This document shows positions 11,851 to 21,579 of a stretch of DNA of 64,000 nt, one piece after another. The notes below the pieces were generated by a model. The model did no database searches. It saw nothing but the letters and a program-made list of their open reading frames with translations, and was not told where the DNA came from. Within the stretch, counting starts at the first letter, position 1. Every line of letters starts with the position of its first letter. This DNA comes from Eurosta solidaginis (Eukaryota > Arthropoda > Insecta > Diptera > Tephritidae): the NCBI RefSeq assembly GCF_040869045.1, contig NC_090319.1, positions 361,353,739 to 361,417,738 on the forward strand. The letters are read 5' to 3'. Position numbers and translations under genes: made by a program.

Positions 11851-12240
11851 TCAAGGAAATATTTTAAAAACTGTTTGTTCAACTGGTTTTAAACTATCAC
11901 TATACATAATTGCGTATTCATGAAAGTTAAATAGGTTTATTGAGCTCATATTATAGGTGAAATTTCTATGGAAATATCATTTTAAAACGCTTAATTAGCC
12001 TTTTGTTCTATCTATAAACAGTTTAAATTTTAGCAGAAACTTTCCACCGGAAATTTACTCAAGCTAATAAGGCCGAGTAAATAAAAAACAAATTGTTTTT
12101 GTATAGCTTTAAATTAAATTAAGAAGAATTTTTATTGTATTGTTGAAATTCCTGAAATCTAGCTCTTGTTTATGTTTTAATCACATGACCCAATATGTAT
12201 AAATAGTGCCCACAAAATTTAGCTGGATTCACTTTATACA

Positions 12241-13816
12241 TAAAAATTTGGTAAGAGCATAGCTTCTATGACGATAACTGTTTTCTGTGAAAATTGGCGA
12301 AATCGGTTGAAGCCACGCCCAGTTTTTATACACAGTCGACCGTCTGTCCTTCCGCTCGGCCGTTAGCACGATAACTTGAGCAAAAATGAATATATCTTTA
12401 ATAAACTTAGTTCACGTACTTATGTGAACTCACTTTATCTTGGTATTAAAAATTAGAGCTTAATATTTCTTCTCGAACACAAGCGAGATTTTCTAGACCC
12501 GAGACATCGAGAACTCGAATTCTCGCCAGATTCTCGTGTCTCGAAGTACACGTAAATCTCGCGGGCTTCTCGACATTCTTACTTAATCGCTGTATGGACA
12601 GTATTTATACACTTGTTTTTTTTTTTACTTGTGAGTTGTTTGTTAATTTTATTGCTTCCAATGAAATTTAACTCAAAACATATTTATTATACATACAATT
12701 TTGTTCGCAATATTTTATTTTTCAACGATAATTCAAGAACAAGGCTTATCGCAAGATTCTCGAATCTCGAATTACTCGTAAGGCTCGCAAGATTTTCGAA
12801 TCTCGAATTACTCGTAAGGCTCGCGAGATTCTCGAATCTCGAATTACTCGTAATACTCACGATCTTTCGACTGCCAATTCAGTCGCTGCATTAGCAATAT
12901 TCTATACATTTCGGGGTTTTTTACTTGTGGTTTTGTGGACATTTTGGCTTGTGCTCCAGAAGAAATCGTAAGCTCTATATAAACCAGCCAATGAATCGAT
13001 TAAGTTGAATATCGGGAAGCTCGCAAGCCTTACCAGTAATTCCAGATTCGAGAATCTCGCGAGCCTTACGAATAATTCGAGATTGGAGAATCTCGCGAGA
13101 AGGCGAGATTTGACAGAAATCTCTTCTCGAACATGTTCGAGAAATCGTAGGCTCTATTATAAATGGGCGAAATACGCCAATGACCACGCCCACTTTTTCA
13201 ATATCGAAAATTTCGAAATATGAAAAAATTGCCATTATTCTATACCAAATACGAAAAAAGGGATGAAACATGGTGATTGGATTAGTTTTCTGACGCAAAA
13301 TATAACTTTAGAAAAAACTTTGTAAAATATGTGTGACACCTACCATATTAAGTAGAACAAAATTAAAAAGTTCTGCAGGGCGAAATCATAGGCCCTTGGA
13401 ATCATGGCAGGAATACTGTTCGTGATATTACATATATAAATAAATTAGCGGTACCCGATATTCTGGGTCACCGTGGTCCACATTTAGGTCGATATCTCGA
13501 AAACGCCTTCGCATATACAACTCCCTTTTAAAACCCTCATTAAAACCTTTAATTTGATACCCATGTCGTATAAACACATTATAGAGTCATCCCTGGTCCA
13601 CCTTCATTTCGATATCTTGAAAAGGCGGCCACCTATAGAACTATGGCCCACTCCCTTTTAAAATACTCTTTAATACCTTCCATTTGATACCCATGTCATA
13701 CAAACACATTCCAGGGTTACCCTTTCCTACATAGTGTTTTCCCTTATTTTGTCTCTAAAGCTCTCAGCTGAGTATGTATTGTTCGGTTACACCCAAACTT
13801 AGTTTTCCTTACTTGT
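12241..13816 (+). mobile_element. Family R element interrupted by a fold-back element
   Basis: Two halves of one family R copy, 12241-12453 and 13157-13816, are separated by a 703-base insertion. The join falls within the family sequence TTGGTATAAAAAATGGGCG. The right end ACTTGT is present at 13816. Its tandem region has two to three short units. Confidence 0.8.
12454..13156. mobile_element. hAT-like fold-back element, CTCGAAT-rich
   Basis: The ends are inverted: TAGAGC at 12454 and GCTCTA at 13156, with TTCTCGAAC following inside both arms. The flanking 8 bases TTAAAAAT (left) and TTATAAAT (right) agree at 7 of 8 positions and lie inside a family R copy, fitting an 8-base target duplication. 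The left arm has three tandem units of about 36 bases (TCTCGAATCTCGAATTACTC) at 12755-12855. The right arm carries related units inverted at 13014-13110. There is no transposase, so it is non-autonomous. Confidence 0.75.
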
Positions 13817-13817
13817 T

Positions 13818-14088
13818 GCTCTTAATGTCATTTCAAGCTATGAAGTCGTTTTCGCTTGATTAGGTCCCTGAATTGTGTTATATCCCCCCTAAAGTACATT
13901 GTTGCTTTTAAACCGTATCTCTAAAGGCTTGGTTCCCTCGAAAGCGGTTGCCAAAAATATTGCAATGTAAAAGTAATTATGTGGAAACTAAAAGACGGTG
14001 AAGTTTACGTTCAACTCGTTCCTCACCGTTTTTTCTCACCGTCATACTCAAAGCGGTGAACAATTGTCAAATTTTTGAGTTATCATAT
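13818..14088 (+). repeat. Dispersed repeat S, copy 2
   Basis: It matches 6970-7270. It is interrupted on its right by the gypsy element, whose 4-base target ATAT is 14085-14088. Confidence 0.75.
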
Positions 14089-14466
14089 TGTTACGAATAT
14101 TAGCAAAACTGAGGAGTGCTGCCATCTCCAGCCCGATGCTAAGCAGTGACGTGAATTCACATCAATAATTCAATCATTATGTATCTACATAAACGAATCA
14201 ATAATTGCGTCTACACATATGTACACATTCCGACGAGCAACATTTGCATACAAGGCAGCGAGAGATGAGATGTCACACACATATGAATTTACTTATACGC
14301 TTATGTGTGTGCGGGAGACTGTAAACTACAAACTCACATATGTACATCTGAGAAGCGCTAAAAAGTAGACAATTGTAAACAAGTAGAAACTATATGAGAG
14401 CTATACACACACGAATATAGTTGGTAAGTTCTGGAAATGGAAGAGCCTAGAGTATGCAGCGTAAAC

Positions 14467-14474
14467 TATAAAAG
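14467..14474 (+). promoter_or_regulatory. TATA box of the 5' LTR
   Basis: TATAAAAG lies in the middle of the LTR. A candidate initiator TTCAGTTTGAG follows about 35 bases downstream. The same arrangement is present in the 3' LTR at 17890-17897. Confidence 0.6.
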
Positions 14475-14636
14475 CGGGGCAGGCGAGTAAGAAGTAATTC
14501 AGTTTGAGTTGAGCTATCAATCAGTTTGATTAAGCCCGCGATATGGCGGCCAATAGTAGAGTTTCATTTGAGTTATTAATCAGTTTGGTTATTAAGCCAG
14601 CGAGTAGCAAAGTATAAGTGTTATTGTGAAGTACTT

Positions 14637-14642
14637 AATAAA
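14637..14642 (+). terminator. Polyadenylation signal of the LTR
   Basis: AATAAA lies in the second half of the LTR downstream of the TATA box, as expected for the R region. It is repeated in the 3' LTR, where it would be used. Confidence 0.55.
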
Positions 14643-14807
14643 GGCCATTTTTCCATCATTCAATATTGGAGTTATTTATTCAACAGTTTAGTGATTCGAA
14701 CTTAGCAGAGGATTGCAAATAAGAGGATTTGCAAGTAAATTCGTTAAAATTGGTGTCAGAAGAGGAATTGTTGAATAAATTCCGAAGATTGGGAATACAA
14801 CTTGGAC

Positions 14808-15023
14808 ATGGCAAAGTTCAGTGAATTGAAGATCCAGCAACTGAAAAAGGAGTTGGAGAACCGTGGATTAAATACAACCGGCAATAAGATCGAACTTCAA
14901 GCACGGCTACGAGAGGTAATGGAGTCGCAAGGAATTGATGTGAACGAGTTTGTCTTTTATCCTGATGCGGACGAAACAACAACAAAAATTGAAGAGAAAA
15001 ACGAAACATCGCAGACAGTTACG
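14808..15023 (+). pseudogene. Gag N-terminus with SAP domain, cut by a MITE
   Basis: The frame reads MAKFSELKIQQLKKELENRG and then TGNKIELQARL, the helix-turn-helix pattern of a SAP (DNA-binding) domain in residues about 3-37. An acidic stretch follows. I chose the ATG at 14808 because the SAP homology starts there; an upstream in-frame ATG at 14802 is also possible. The frame runs into the MITE at 15024 and soon ends. The MITE plus target duplication adds 202 bases, which shifts the frame. Discounting it, this frame leads directly into the coiled-coil frame starting near 15226, so the two were one Gag protein before the insertion. Confidence 0.8.
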
Positions 15024-15217
15024 CATGGTGGAACGATACAAGGTGGCAGCATGGTGACATACATACATACATAAATAAGAATTCCATGTACTTTGTTTTT
15101 GTAAATTCGATGGACAAATGTCAAAATCGTACTGCGCCGGAAGTTGATGTATCAAATCAAATAAAAAAAGGTTATAATCAGCTGTTCGATGCGGCCACCT
15201 TGTATCGTACCGCCATG
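15024..15217 (+). mobile_element. 194-bp P-element-like MITE, copy 1 (inside gag)
   Basis: The terminal inverted repeats begin CATGGTGGAACGATACAAGG (left) and, as complement, CATGGCGGTACGATACAAGG (right). The flanks carry an exact 8-base target duplication CAGTTACG (15016-15023 and 15218-15225). A second copy of exactly the same length is at 49502-49695 in the opposite orientation. The CATG start, the AAGGTGG block and the 8-base duplication resemble the Drosophila P element terminus: by memory about 17 of the first 23 bases agree. It carries no coding sequence. Confidence 0.9.
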
Positions 15218-15225
15218 CAGTTACG

Positions 15226-15675
15226 AGCACAGACTTGAACATGATATTGGCTGCAATATCTGCACAAACATCGACAGTAGCATCAATGTCGTCGCAACTG
15301 GCATCTCAACTAGAAGAACAGAAAAAGTATATGTCATCTCAACTAAAAGAACAGAAAACGTATATGTCATCACAGATCGAATCCCAAGAGACACGAATAA
15401 CATCGAAGATTGAAGCACAGGAAACACAAATTTCTTCACAACTTGAAGAACAGAAGACGTATATGGTATCCCAACTGGAATCGCAGGAAACCCGTATAAC
15501 ATCACAATTGGAAGAACAGAAGACACATTTGGCATCTCAACTGGAAGCGCAAGAGGCACGTATATCTGAAATGTCGGCACAAATTTTGGAACAGGTATCA
15601 TCGCAGCTCTTTGTAAAACTGGAAGAGCAGGATGCAAAAATTTTACAACTCGAGGACAAAATGATGCCGAAATAG
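15226..15675 (+). pseudogene. Gag coiled-coil segment of the gypsy element
   Basis: About 145 residues made of repeated units of the type SQLEEQKTYMSSQLESQETR, a long heptad-patterned coiled coil probably driving Gag self-association. It is the continuation of the SAP frame after the MITE. It ends at a TAG (15673-15675) just after CGAGGACAAAATGATGCC. The next frame, one base back, stays open through this point and continues as the 600-codon Gag frame. Either one base was lost in the A run or the element uses a -1 shift there; the sequence alone does not decide. Confidence 0.75.
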
Positions 15676-15692
15676 AAGCGTTAAAAGGTCTT

Positions 15693-17495
15693 ATGGAGCA
15701 GTTACAACTAAACCGCCCAGCTGTTTCAGCGAGTAATCCAAAGGTAAAGACACCATCCTTTGACGGTTCTGTTCCTTTTCAGGTCTTTAAGCTACAGTTT
15801 GAGAAGACCGCAGCAGTGAACCAATGGAATGCTGAAGATAAAGTTGCAGCTCTGTTCGTGGCACTGAAAGGGCCTGCCGCGGAAATCTTACAGACCATCC
15901 CAGAGTACGAGCGGAACCACTACGAAACATTGATGAGCGCTTTAGAGAGACGTTACGGAAGCGAGCATAGGAAACAGATATTCCAAATTGAGTTGCAAAA
16001 CCGCTACCAAAAAGCAAATGAGACATTGCAGGAGTTTGCTTCGGACATTAAAAGATTGGCTCATCTGGCAAATGCGGATGCACCCGTGGAATATACGGAA
16101 AGAGTGAAGATTCAGAGCTTTATAAATGGCATACGGGACGTTGAAATGAAGCGAGCCACATACGCGAACCCAAAGCAAACATTTTCAGAAACGGTGTCAC
16201 AAGCTCTGATTCAGGAAACAGCGTCGCTTCTGTGTAAGCCAGTTTTCAAAGCACGCCGTGTGGAAGTAGAAAGGCCAGGGTGGGTAGACGCAATATTGGA
16301 GGCGCTGAAAGGATCGCAAAAGCGGAGTGAAAAAGTTATCAAGTGCTTCAAATGCGGGAAGTCCGGTCATATTGCACGTCATTGCGATCTTGGTCCTAAT
16401 AGTTCCAACTATGTGGGTGGCCGTAAACGCAAAGCTGGCGGAAATGAGCAAGAGCGTGTCAAATGTAAAGAACGAAAACTTGCCCCGGCTGTTGAATGTC
16501 CTGTGATATCTGTGTCGCAAATTGGAAGGAAATCAAGCAGTCTTACCGTCAGAGGGAATGTGGATGGTAAAGAGCGTGTACTGACTGTAGATACGGGGGC
16601 ATCTCATTCCTTGATTCGATCTGATTTGGTCTACAGGAGAGTAAAGTCATTACCTGGAGCAAGGTTGCGTACGGTCACAGGCGAATATAATCAAGTCCAA
16701 GGCGAAGTGGTATGTGAGGTATTAATTGGGAAAGTCATGGTTCTACACAAATTCGTTGTGGCGGAGATCGTTGATGAAGTCATATTGGGAGTGGACTTCT
16801 TGGTTGACCATGACGTCAGGATCGATATGCAGAGAAAAATTATGCGCTATAAGAACCAGGACATACCACTTAACTTTAATTTGGAAAAAGTGTTCAGCAG
16901 TAATCGGGTACTGGTGGAAAAGACTCGACAAAGACCACGAAAGTCAAAGGCAAAAGTTGATAGATCGAATGGGCCAAATAAATCAAAATCAAAAGTACCT
17001 GCGAGAGAAACACTGGCATTGACAAAACCTAAAAGACGCAGGACAACGAAGCAACGAATTTCCGAGAAAGAATGCGAGGGTAGTTTCAAGCCGGAGCACA
17101 ATACTGTTGTGAAATGTGGGAACGATACCGATTATGCAAAGCAAATCCGTCCAGCGCAAGCTCTACGAAGTGGTTCATTGACCAAACAACAGAGTGTGAA
17201 GGAACGGCCCAGGGTAATGAGTAGTAAGATGAAACACTGGCATGACAAGAACTTTAATTCGGAAGGTTTCTTGGTGGGAGATTTGGTACTGTTAAACAAC
17301 CCTCACCGGCGGAAAGGTGTTCCAGCCAAATTTCGGTACAGTTGGGAAGGCCCGTACAAAGTTGTGAAGAAGATCAGTGATACCATCTACCGCATACAAA
17401 GCATTGAGAAACCACGGAGTAGAAGAGTGGTACATTTGGAGAGATTAGCAGCGTTTAGATGGAGAGATTTGTCTGATCGGGACGATCAGACTTAG
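15693..17495 (+). CDS. Gag-protease-integrase tail fusion of the gypsy element
   Basis: A 600-codon open frame. Residues about 10-170 match the retrotransposon Gag fold (FQLQ-like aromatic and Leu-rich helices, LERRYG). CFKCGKSGHIARHC at about 219-232 is a CCHC zinc knuckle. VDTGASHSLI at about 296-305 holds the DTG/A protease active site. After a Lys/Arg-rich linker (about 405-510), the segment VLLNNPHRRKGVPAKF and WEGPYKVVK at about 530-560 is the GPY/F module found at the C-terminus of Ty3/gypsy integrases. No reverse transcriptase, RNase H or integrase core lies between, yet the frame is unbroken, so the deletion (or a selected compact form) preserved it. A purine run and the 3' LTR follow 11 bases after the stop. 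Confidence 0.85.
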   Translation: MEQLQLNRPAVSASNPKVKTPSFDGSVPFQVFKLQFEKTAAVNQWNAEDKVAALFVALKGPAAEILQTIPEYERNHYETLMSALERRYGSEHRKQIFQIELQNRYQKANETLQEFASDIKRLAHLANADAPVEYTERVKIQSFINGIRDVEMKRATYANPKQTFSETVSQALIQETASLLCKPVFKARRVEVERPGWVDAILEALKGSQKRSEKVIKCFKCGKSGHIARHCDLGPNSSNYVGGRKRKAGGNEQERVKCKERKLAPAVECPVISVSQIGRKSSSLTVRGNVDGKERVLTVDTGASHSLIRSDLVYRRVKSLPGARLRTVTGEYNQVQGEVVCEVLIGKVMVLHKFVVAEIVDEVILGVDFLVDHDVRIDMQRKIMRYKNQDIPLNFNLEKVFSSNRVLVEKTRQRPRKSKAKVDRSNGPNKSKSKVPARETLALTKPKRRRTTKQRISEKECEGSFKPEHNTVVKCGNDTDYAKQIRPAQALRSGSLTKQQSVKERPRVMSSKMKHWHDKNFNSEGFLVGDLVLLNNPHRRKGVPAKFRYSWEGPYKVVKKISDTIYRIQSIEKPRSRRVVHLERLAAFRWRDLSDRDDQT

Positions 17496-17506
17496 GTGGA
17501 GGGCAG
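17494..17506 (+). promoter_or_regulatory. Polypurine tract of the gypsy element
   Basis: AGGTGGAGGGCAG lies immediately before the 3' LTR. It would be the plus-strand primer for reverse transcription. Confidence 0.65.
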
Positions 17507-18171
17507 TGTTACGAATATTAGCAAAACTGAGGAGTGCTGCCATCTCCAGCCCGATGCTAAGCAGTGACGTGAATTCACATCAATAATTCAATCATTATGT
17601 ATCTACATAAACGAATCAATAATTGCGTCTACACATATGTACACATTCCGACGAGCAACATTTACATACAAAGCAGCGAGAGATGAGATGTCACACACAT
17701 ATGAATTTACTTATACGCTTATGTGTGTGCGGGAGACTGTAAACTACAAACTCACATATGTACATCTGAGAAGCGCTAAAAAGTAGACAATTAATTGTAA
17801 ACAAGTAGAAACTATATGAGAGCTATACACACACGAATATAGTTGGTAAGTTCTGGAAATGGAAGAGCCTAGAAGTATGGAGCGTAAACTATAAAAGCGG
17901 GGCAGGCGAGTAAGAAGTAATTCAGTTTGAGTTGAGCTATCAATCAGTTTGATTAAGCCCGCGATCTGGCGGCCAATAGTAGAGTTTCATTTGAGTTATT
18001 AATCAGTTTGGTTATTAAGCCAGCGAGTAGCAAAGTATAAGTGTTATTGTGAAGTACTTAATAAAGGCCATTTTTCCATCATTCAATATTGGAGTTATTT
18101 ATTCAACAGTTTAGTGATTCGAACTTAGCAGAGGATTGCAAATAAGAGGATTTGCAAGTAAATTCGTTACA
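17507..18171 (+). repeat. 3' LTR of the gypsy element
   Basis: Nearly identical to 14089-14748. It differs by a 4-base ATTA gain near 17793, a one-base gain near 17874, and a few substitutions. It is followed by target duplicate ATAT. Confidence 0.9.
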
Positions 18172-18175
18172 ATAT

Positions 18176-19234
18176 TTAGTTTAGAAATTTAGACCAAAAT
18201 TTGCAAACGTTTGTGTTCGATACATTGACCTCAATAGTCTTCGTTTCCGGCCTTACGATATAAGAGCTCATTATGAATGACCGCCTTCAGTTTTCAGACA
18301 AGTTCGCCTATCCCCTAGGTTAGGGTAGTAGAACACCCGGTAATTTGGTCGACTGTCTTGAGAAAGCTTTTGCTTAACCACTTTGAGTGTTCTTGCTATA
18401 GGCTATATCCAATGTGATTCACTCCAAGGGACTAGTTGGGGATAGTGCCGCCAACTTTAGGAAATGTCAAACCGGAACCCTTGGGTGTTGAATGATGTTG
18501 TGTGAAAATCAAAATTAAGATTTCAGACACTATTTTATAGATCAGCAAATAAAGGGATATTTCAAACCCTCCTCATACATGTTGAAGATATGTATATGCA
18601 ACTTAAGTATGAGCTGAGAATCATTTGAAAGTAGAACTTAAACCACTGGAGCCTACTAAAAGATTTTGCATCACTGATTTCGCTTATTCTTTCAGCCAAT
18701 CGGGATATAAAATTCGGCACCTTTTTCGCGCAACTTGCTTTTTTAACAACTTGAGGACAATTAGAAAATATGTTCGACTTGGGTCATTTTATTTAAATTC
18801 TTGTATTTTATTCATTTTTTGAAAAAATTATGCGAAGTGAGCATATAAATTTATTATATAACTTTTCTTTAAGTGTTTTGTTTTAATAACTTGGTGAATT
18901 CGGTGATGCAAAATCCGTGTTAAGCTGGTATTGAAATCGCTTGTTTTCTCAAATAAATTTTGAACGGTTAGAAAGTGTTAAATTTCGCAATTGGATTTTT
19001 ATAACCTGCAGTGATGCGCATCCCTTGATACCCCTTTCGACCATATCGGACCAATTTTCTAGATGAACGATAAAGGGCCTAGACAGTCTTAAAAGAGTAG
19101 AAAATATAGTAACGCGCCGAACGCCCCGCGCCGATATTTTTGACATTCGGCGGCAGCGTGCGAAAGAGGTCCCAAATCGGCGGCGGCGGCGGCGTTTATC
19201 GGCGGCGTTTATCGGCGGCGTATATCTCTAGTTT
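18176..19234. other. Intergenic DNA with a CGGCGGCGTTTAT cluster
   Basis: No gene was seen. At 19120-19222 there is a GC-rich island in AT-rich surroundings, with a CGG run and near-tandem CGGCGGCGTTTAT units at 19172-19215. The rest is unique-looking AT-rich sequence. Confidence 0.4.
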
Positions 19235-19595
19235 GTAACAAATAAATATATGTAGTTTAAAAAACTAAACTAAACTAACTAAACTAAACGAAAAATACTA
19301 GTATTATTGCGAAAAAACTTGGGCGCTTTGTGCCATACTCCTCAATTTCTATATTCCTATAAATGCCATCTGAAGCTCAGTAAATTTTACGAATATGTTA
19401 AAGATGAACAGACGTTCAAATCGGTAGCAAATTAACGTCCCATTAACACTTAATTCAAAATCTTGATTATGTCAACCCACTTAGCTTCGAGTAGTGTTGT
19501 TGCTCGAAATTTAGTGCACTGTCCCCAACTATGGTTTTGTGGTAGGAGGTTACAATAGAACTAATTAGCAGTTTGAAAACAGATAGAACTAATTA
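19235..19595 (+). repeat. Dispersed repeat T, copy 3
   Basis: It matches 9375-9717 over its full length (TTTGTGCCATACTCCTCAAT, TTAGTGCACTGTCCCCAACT and AATTAGCAGTTTGAAAACAG blocks). It abuts a SINE on its right. Confidence 0.75.
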
Positions 19596-19603
19596 AGTTT
19601 AAA

Positions 19604-19957
19604 TAAATAAATGTAAGGCGCGATAACCTCCGAAGAGATCTAAGGCCGAGCTTCTCTTCCAATTTGCGTCGTGCTCCTCTTGATTTTCCCTACAAATTGT
19701 ACGGACGGGACCTACATGTTTTATGCCGACTCCGAACGGCATCTGCAAGGGAGATGAGTTTTCACAGAGAGCTTTTCATGGCAGAAATACAACCGGAGTG
19801 CTTGCCAAACACTGCCGAGGGGCGCCCCCCATGGAAACATTTTCTTCTAATTGAAAAACCTTATTTCTAAAATTTTGAATTTGCTTTGCCCGGGGTGTGA
19901 ACCCAGGGCATACGATGTGGTAGGCGGAGCACGCTACCATAATACCACGGTGGCCAC
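19604..19957 (-). mobile_element. tRNA-derived SINE, near full length, minus orientation
   Basis: The minus strand reads the head GGTGGCCACCGTGGTATTAT, then a box A-like GGTAGCGTGCTCCGCC and a box B GGGTTCACACCCC. The body and a tail beginning ACATTTATTTATTT follow. It is one of the best preserved copies. Confidence 0.88.
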
Positions 19958-20212
19958 CAATTAAGTTTACCCTTTGTATTTTTCTCTATTTGTTCCTTAA
20001 AAATACAGTTATTGTAAACATATCACATAATCGTTCTCAAATTAATATATCAATGCAGTTGTGCAAATATTTACAGTGATGGAAAAAAGAATAGGGACAA
20101 TTTACTGCAAAATACTAAATCAATTATATCTGCAGGTATTGTTTTTTTTTTTGTTTTAGGTATACCTATGATTGTGTGTATTTAATTTTGCACGCTCTGT
20201 GTGGGTATAAAC

Positions 20213-20744
20213 TAGGGCTGTGAACTGCGTCCGAATTTTTCAACTATCCGGATAAACCGGTTATTCGAATAACCGGATAGCTAAGCAAAAAGTCCGGATA
20301 TCCGGATACGTAAACGGAAAATCCGGATATCCCTGTGGCCGGATATTCGAATATAAAAGTTGAATATCTGCATATCAGAATTGAACGAAGCAAACATCGA
20401 AAAATTATTCACAAAATATGTTTGTAGATTATGAAATTATTATTAAGAAAATAGTTTAACATCAGATTACATATTTTTCAATACGAGCCTTTTTTTATTC
20501 ACTGTTAATTGATTTAAATGCTACACGAATTTATTGTTATTAATGTTAAATAAACATATATGGTACATAAATTTGTTGCTTTCACTGGATATTCAAAAGT
20601 ACGGTTATTAACCGGATTTTCATAAATTCGGATATCCGGATAGTTTCACAAACGAATATTAACCATCCGTCCGAATTTTATCCGTGTCAACGGATATCCG
20701 TATGGATATACGGATATTCGAATATGCGGATTGTCCCAGCCCTA
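20213..20744. mobile_element. hAT-like MITE packed with CCGGATATCCGG motifs
   Basis: It starts TAGGGCTGTGAAC and ends GTCCCAGCCCTA, an inverted terminal repeat of the hAT (YAGRG) type. The exact 8-base target duplication GTATAAAC stands at 20205-20212 and 20745-20752. Inside, CCGGATATCCGG, ATCCGGATA and ATATTCGAATA palindromic words recur many times in both halves. The middle is A/T-rich. No transposase frame is present. Confidence 0.88.
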
Positions 20745-20752
20745 GTATAAAC

Positions 20753-21579
20753 GGAGTCATATATTTGTGTTTGCAACTCTTTTCACAGGGATATTTAAGA
20801 TATTAAATTCTTTTTTGTTTTTTAATAAATTAGGCTTTGTGAAATTTTCGCAGGTGAGTACAATTTCCTTCTTTTCTAAACAGGTGTGTATAATTTTCTG
20901 AAGGCGTAAGTTTAACTTCCTTCACAAAACCAAAAAATGAGATTGGAAAATAAAAATGAATCTCTCCCCGCTGGTGGCCCCGACTCTAGTTTTCATTTTC
21001 GAAGAATGGAGGATTTTTACTCTAAATGGTTAGAAAGCCTGATAGGTGACCAAAGAGAATCACTCCGTAAGGTAAAAACTCAACAACTGGAACGACTTTG
21101 GGAATCACTAAAAGATTCCTATCGTATCCCTTTCCCCATTCCACAAGGTGTATACGGGTTCTATTTTTGGTATGTTTGCATGAATGTATGTACATATGCA
21201 TATACTAGTGTTTATGCACTAATGCCTGGTTTTCAGTGGGAGTTTAAACTTTACTTAAAGTTGACTAGAGTTTAACCTTGCTACTTTGTTCGATAACATA
21301 GAATTTTGCTGCTCATCTCAGCTTAAGCAGCCGAAGTGGCAACGATAAACTTCAGTCAAATTTAACTGGAGTTTAATTTAACTCCTACTGAAAAACCGGT
21401 CATAAGCAGATCTAATTTATTTTATATGTATATATATTTCTTCTGTACGTGTGTTTGTCACTGAACTCCTCTTTTATGGTCTCATTTTCCTGAAATGTGA
21501 TATATATGTAGGTACCTAGACCTCTCTACGCTTAGGCGACAGCGAGTACCAAAGAAGATTAAATGATGAGTAAACCTCA
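20753..21579. other. Intergenic DNA
   Basis: No gene was recognised. A 112-codon plus-strand frame starts at 20937, but its composition gives no domain and it ends in simple sequence. A block near 21435 recurs at 8472. Confidence 0.3.

Larger units (their letters stand above)
14089..14748 (+). repeat. 5' LTR of the gypsy element
   Basis: This LTR starts TGTTACGAATATTAGC. It contains a TATA box and a polyadenylation signal. Its last bases are TTCGTTAAA, where the 3' LTR has TTCGTTACA. The sequence right after it, ATTGGTGTCAGAAG at 14749-14762, is in the primer binding site position; I do not assign the tRNA. Confidence 0.9.
14089..18171 (+). mobile_element. Young Ty3/gypsy LTR retrotransposon with RT-RNase H-integrase core deleted
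   Basis: A complete provirus-like unit: two LTRs of about 660 bases (14089-14748 and 17507-18171) that begin TGTTACGAAT and end near CGTTACA. The exact 4-base target duplication is ATAT (14085-14088 and 18172-18175), typical of Ty3/gypsy. The LTRs differ by only a handful of substitutions and two small length changes, so the insertion is recent. Inside are a SAP-domain start of Gag, a coiled-coil segment, Gag with a CCHC knuckle, a protease, and then directly the C-terminal GPY/F part of integrase. Reverse transcriptase, RNase H and the integrase catalytic core are absent, so it must borrow these from another element to move. A P-like MITE sits in gag. Confidence 0.93.

Noticed and set aside
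12613..12894. 93-codon frame with a repeated ARFSNLELLV motif
   Set aside because: It translates the 36-base tandem unit of the fold-back element; not a protein repeat under selection.
20937..21275. 112-codon plus-strand frame as a gene
   Set aside because: No domain, runs into microsatellite-like sequence, and no supporting splice or promoter signals.
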